A stretch of 64,000 nt of DNA from Paracoccaceae bacterium. GTDB lineage: Bacteria > Pseudomonadota > Alphaproteobacteria > Rhodobacterales > Rhodobacteraceae. A program made the translations under genes and the position numbers. The notes under the pieces were generated by a model that made no database searches, had not been told where the DNA came from, and worked only from the letters and a program-made list of their open reading frames with translations. Of this stretch, positions 63,316 to 64,000 are shown in pieces. The DNA lies in contig CANGHD010000001.1 of NCBI GenBank assembly GCA_947453525.1, forward strand, positions 1 through 64,000, given 5' to 3'. Numbering within the stretch: the first letter of the stretch is position 1; the number at the start of each line of letters is the position of its first letter.

Positions 63316-64000
63316 TCAGCCAGCCGCCTCGCTCAATCTTGCAACTGTTTCGTCACGTCCAAGTAACAGCATCATGTCATAGACACTCGGCGTCGCGGTT
63401 CGTCCGGCAATTGCGGCCCGCAAGGGCTGCGCCAGCTTGCCGAATCCGATACCAGCCTCGGTCGCGGCGGCGGTCAGGATATGCTCCAGCTCCGCTTTCT
63501 CCCAAATACCATTTTGCAACTGCAGCGTCAACGCGCGCAGTATACCACGGGATACCGCGTCAAGATGCACTGCCGCCGCAGCATCCGGAACGATGGGGCG
63601 CGAGGCCAGGGCAAATTCCGCCTTATCAAGCAGTTCCGGGAAGGTCTTCGCGCGATCCTTGAGGCAATACATCGCCCTCAGCAGCAGGTCATGTTGGGCT
63701 TGGGTCAGCGGCGGTTTGCCGGCCACCCCCAGATAAGCCTCAAGTTCACGCAGCAGCGCAGCATCGTCCGCCTTGGCGATATGCTGGCCGCAGGTGTGTT
63801 CCAGCTTCTTGAAATCGAGCCGGGCCGGCGCGCGGCCGATCCCGTCAAGGTCGAACATCGCCATGGCCTCGTCGCTGGTAAAAATCTCGGCATCGCCATG
63901 GGCCCAACCGAGTCGCGTCAGGTAGTTGCGCATCCCGGCAGCGGGATAGCCCATCACCTGATACTCTTCGACGCCCAAGGCCCCGTGCCGTTTGGACAGT
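63316..64000 (-). CDS. gltX: Glutamyl-tRNA synthetase (N-terminal part outside window)
   Basis: Charges tRNA-Glu (or tRNA-Gln where GatCAB is used). About 228 C-terminal residues are visible, starting at [13 protein letters not shown], the KMSKS-equivalent loop, followed by [20 protein letters not shown] and the anticodon-binding helical domain ending RLSEAAG. Alphaproteobacteria often carry two gltX copies; which one this is cannot be told from this part. Confidence 0.93.
   Translation of the reverse strand, partial: LSKRHGALGVEEYQVMGYPAAGMRNYLTRLGWAHGDAEIFTSDEAMAMFDLDGIGRAPARLDFKKLEHTCGQHIAKADDAALLRELEAYLGVAGKPPLTQAQHDLLLRAMYCLKDRAKTFPELLDKAEFALASRPIVPDAAAAVHLDAVSRGILRALTLQLQNGIWEKAELEHILTAAATEAGIGFGKLAQPLRAAIAGRTATPSVYDMMLLLGRDETVARLSEAAG

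Overview
The window is a high-GC chromosomal segment from an alphaproteobacterium, most likely Rhodobacterales (Rhodobacteraceae/Paracoccaceae). This rests on gene order (pyrH-frr-uppS-cdsA-dxr-rseP-bamA-ompH-fabZ-lpxA-lpxI-lpxB; ppiD-trpE), a Hint-domain protein and several small DUF families typical of that order, and a dispersed intergenic repeat. No rRNA, tRNA, CRISPR array or intact transposase was recognised. The genus cannot be fixed from sequence reading alone.

Layout. 1-3.7 kb: 3' part of tpiA, an IscA/HesB carrier, a DUF3307/SatD-like pair, a SUF-associated DUF59 gene and ssb, all on the minus strand. 3.9-9.4 kb: a two-helix LuxR-type protein, a lytic transglycosylase, about 1 kb of decayed sequence, then SOUL, VIT1-like, small DUF, BON and Dps-like genes. 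9.7-13.5 kb: a PAS-like LuxR regulator followed by a HlyD/EmrB efflux pair and a DUF3775 gene. 13.6-21.0 kb: a dipeptide-type ABC importer (Tat-exported binding protein, two permeases, fused double ATPase) and an AraC regulator. 21.1-34.5 kb: miaA, then the divergent envelope and lipid A cluster. 34.6-38.3 kb: Hint protein, atypical SDR, trpD and trpG.

38.3-44.8 kb is the accessory region. It carries a 1022-residue protein that appears to join a sulfotransferase, a GT2 glycosyltransferase and an RgpF-type rhamnan-synthesis domain, next to a lower-GC P-loop sulfotransferase gene. Both are flanked by non-coding or eroded DNA and lie between trpG and the yibQ-type deacetylase gene. 44.8-55.6 kb returns to core genes (yibQ-like, trpE, ppiD, aminotransferase, DUF1992, valS). 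55.6-64 kb: a tandem DUF3592 pair, a VOC protein with a divergent HxlR-type regulator, an AsnC regulator divergent from a fold-III ornithine/lysine decarboxylase with a structured leader (speF-RNA candidate) and a strong terminator, a third sulfotransferase-like gene, gltA, and the 3' part of gltX.

Themes: envelope building (outer-membrane assembly, lipid A, undecaprenyl phosphate, lytic transglycosylase, polysaccharide modification), Fe-S cluster assembly, nutrient import and tryptophan synthesis. The most novel items are the sulfotransferase-GT2-RgpF fusion with its neighbour, the SatD-like/DUF3307 pair inside a SUF-type context, and an intergenic repeat family (at least eight copies) whose conserved box precedes a GC-rich hairpin.
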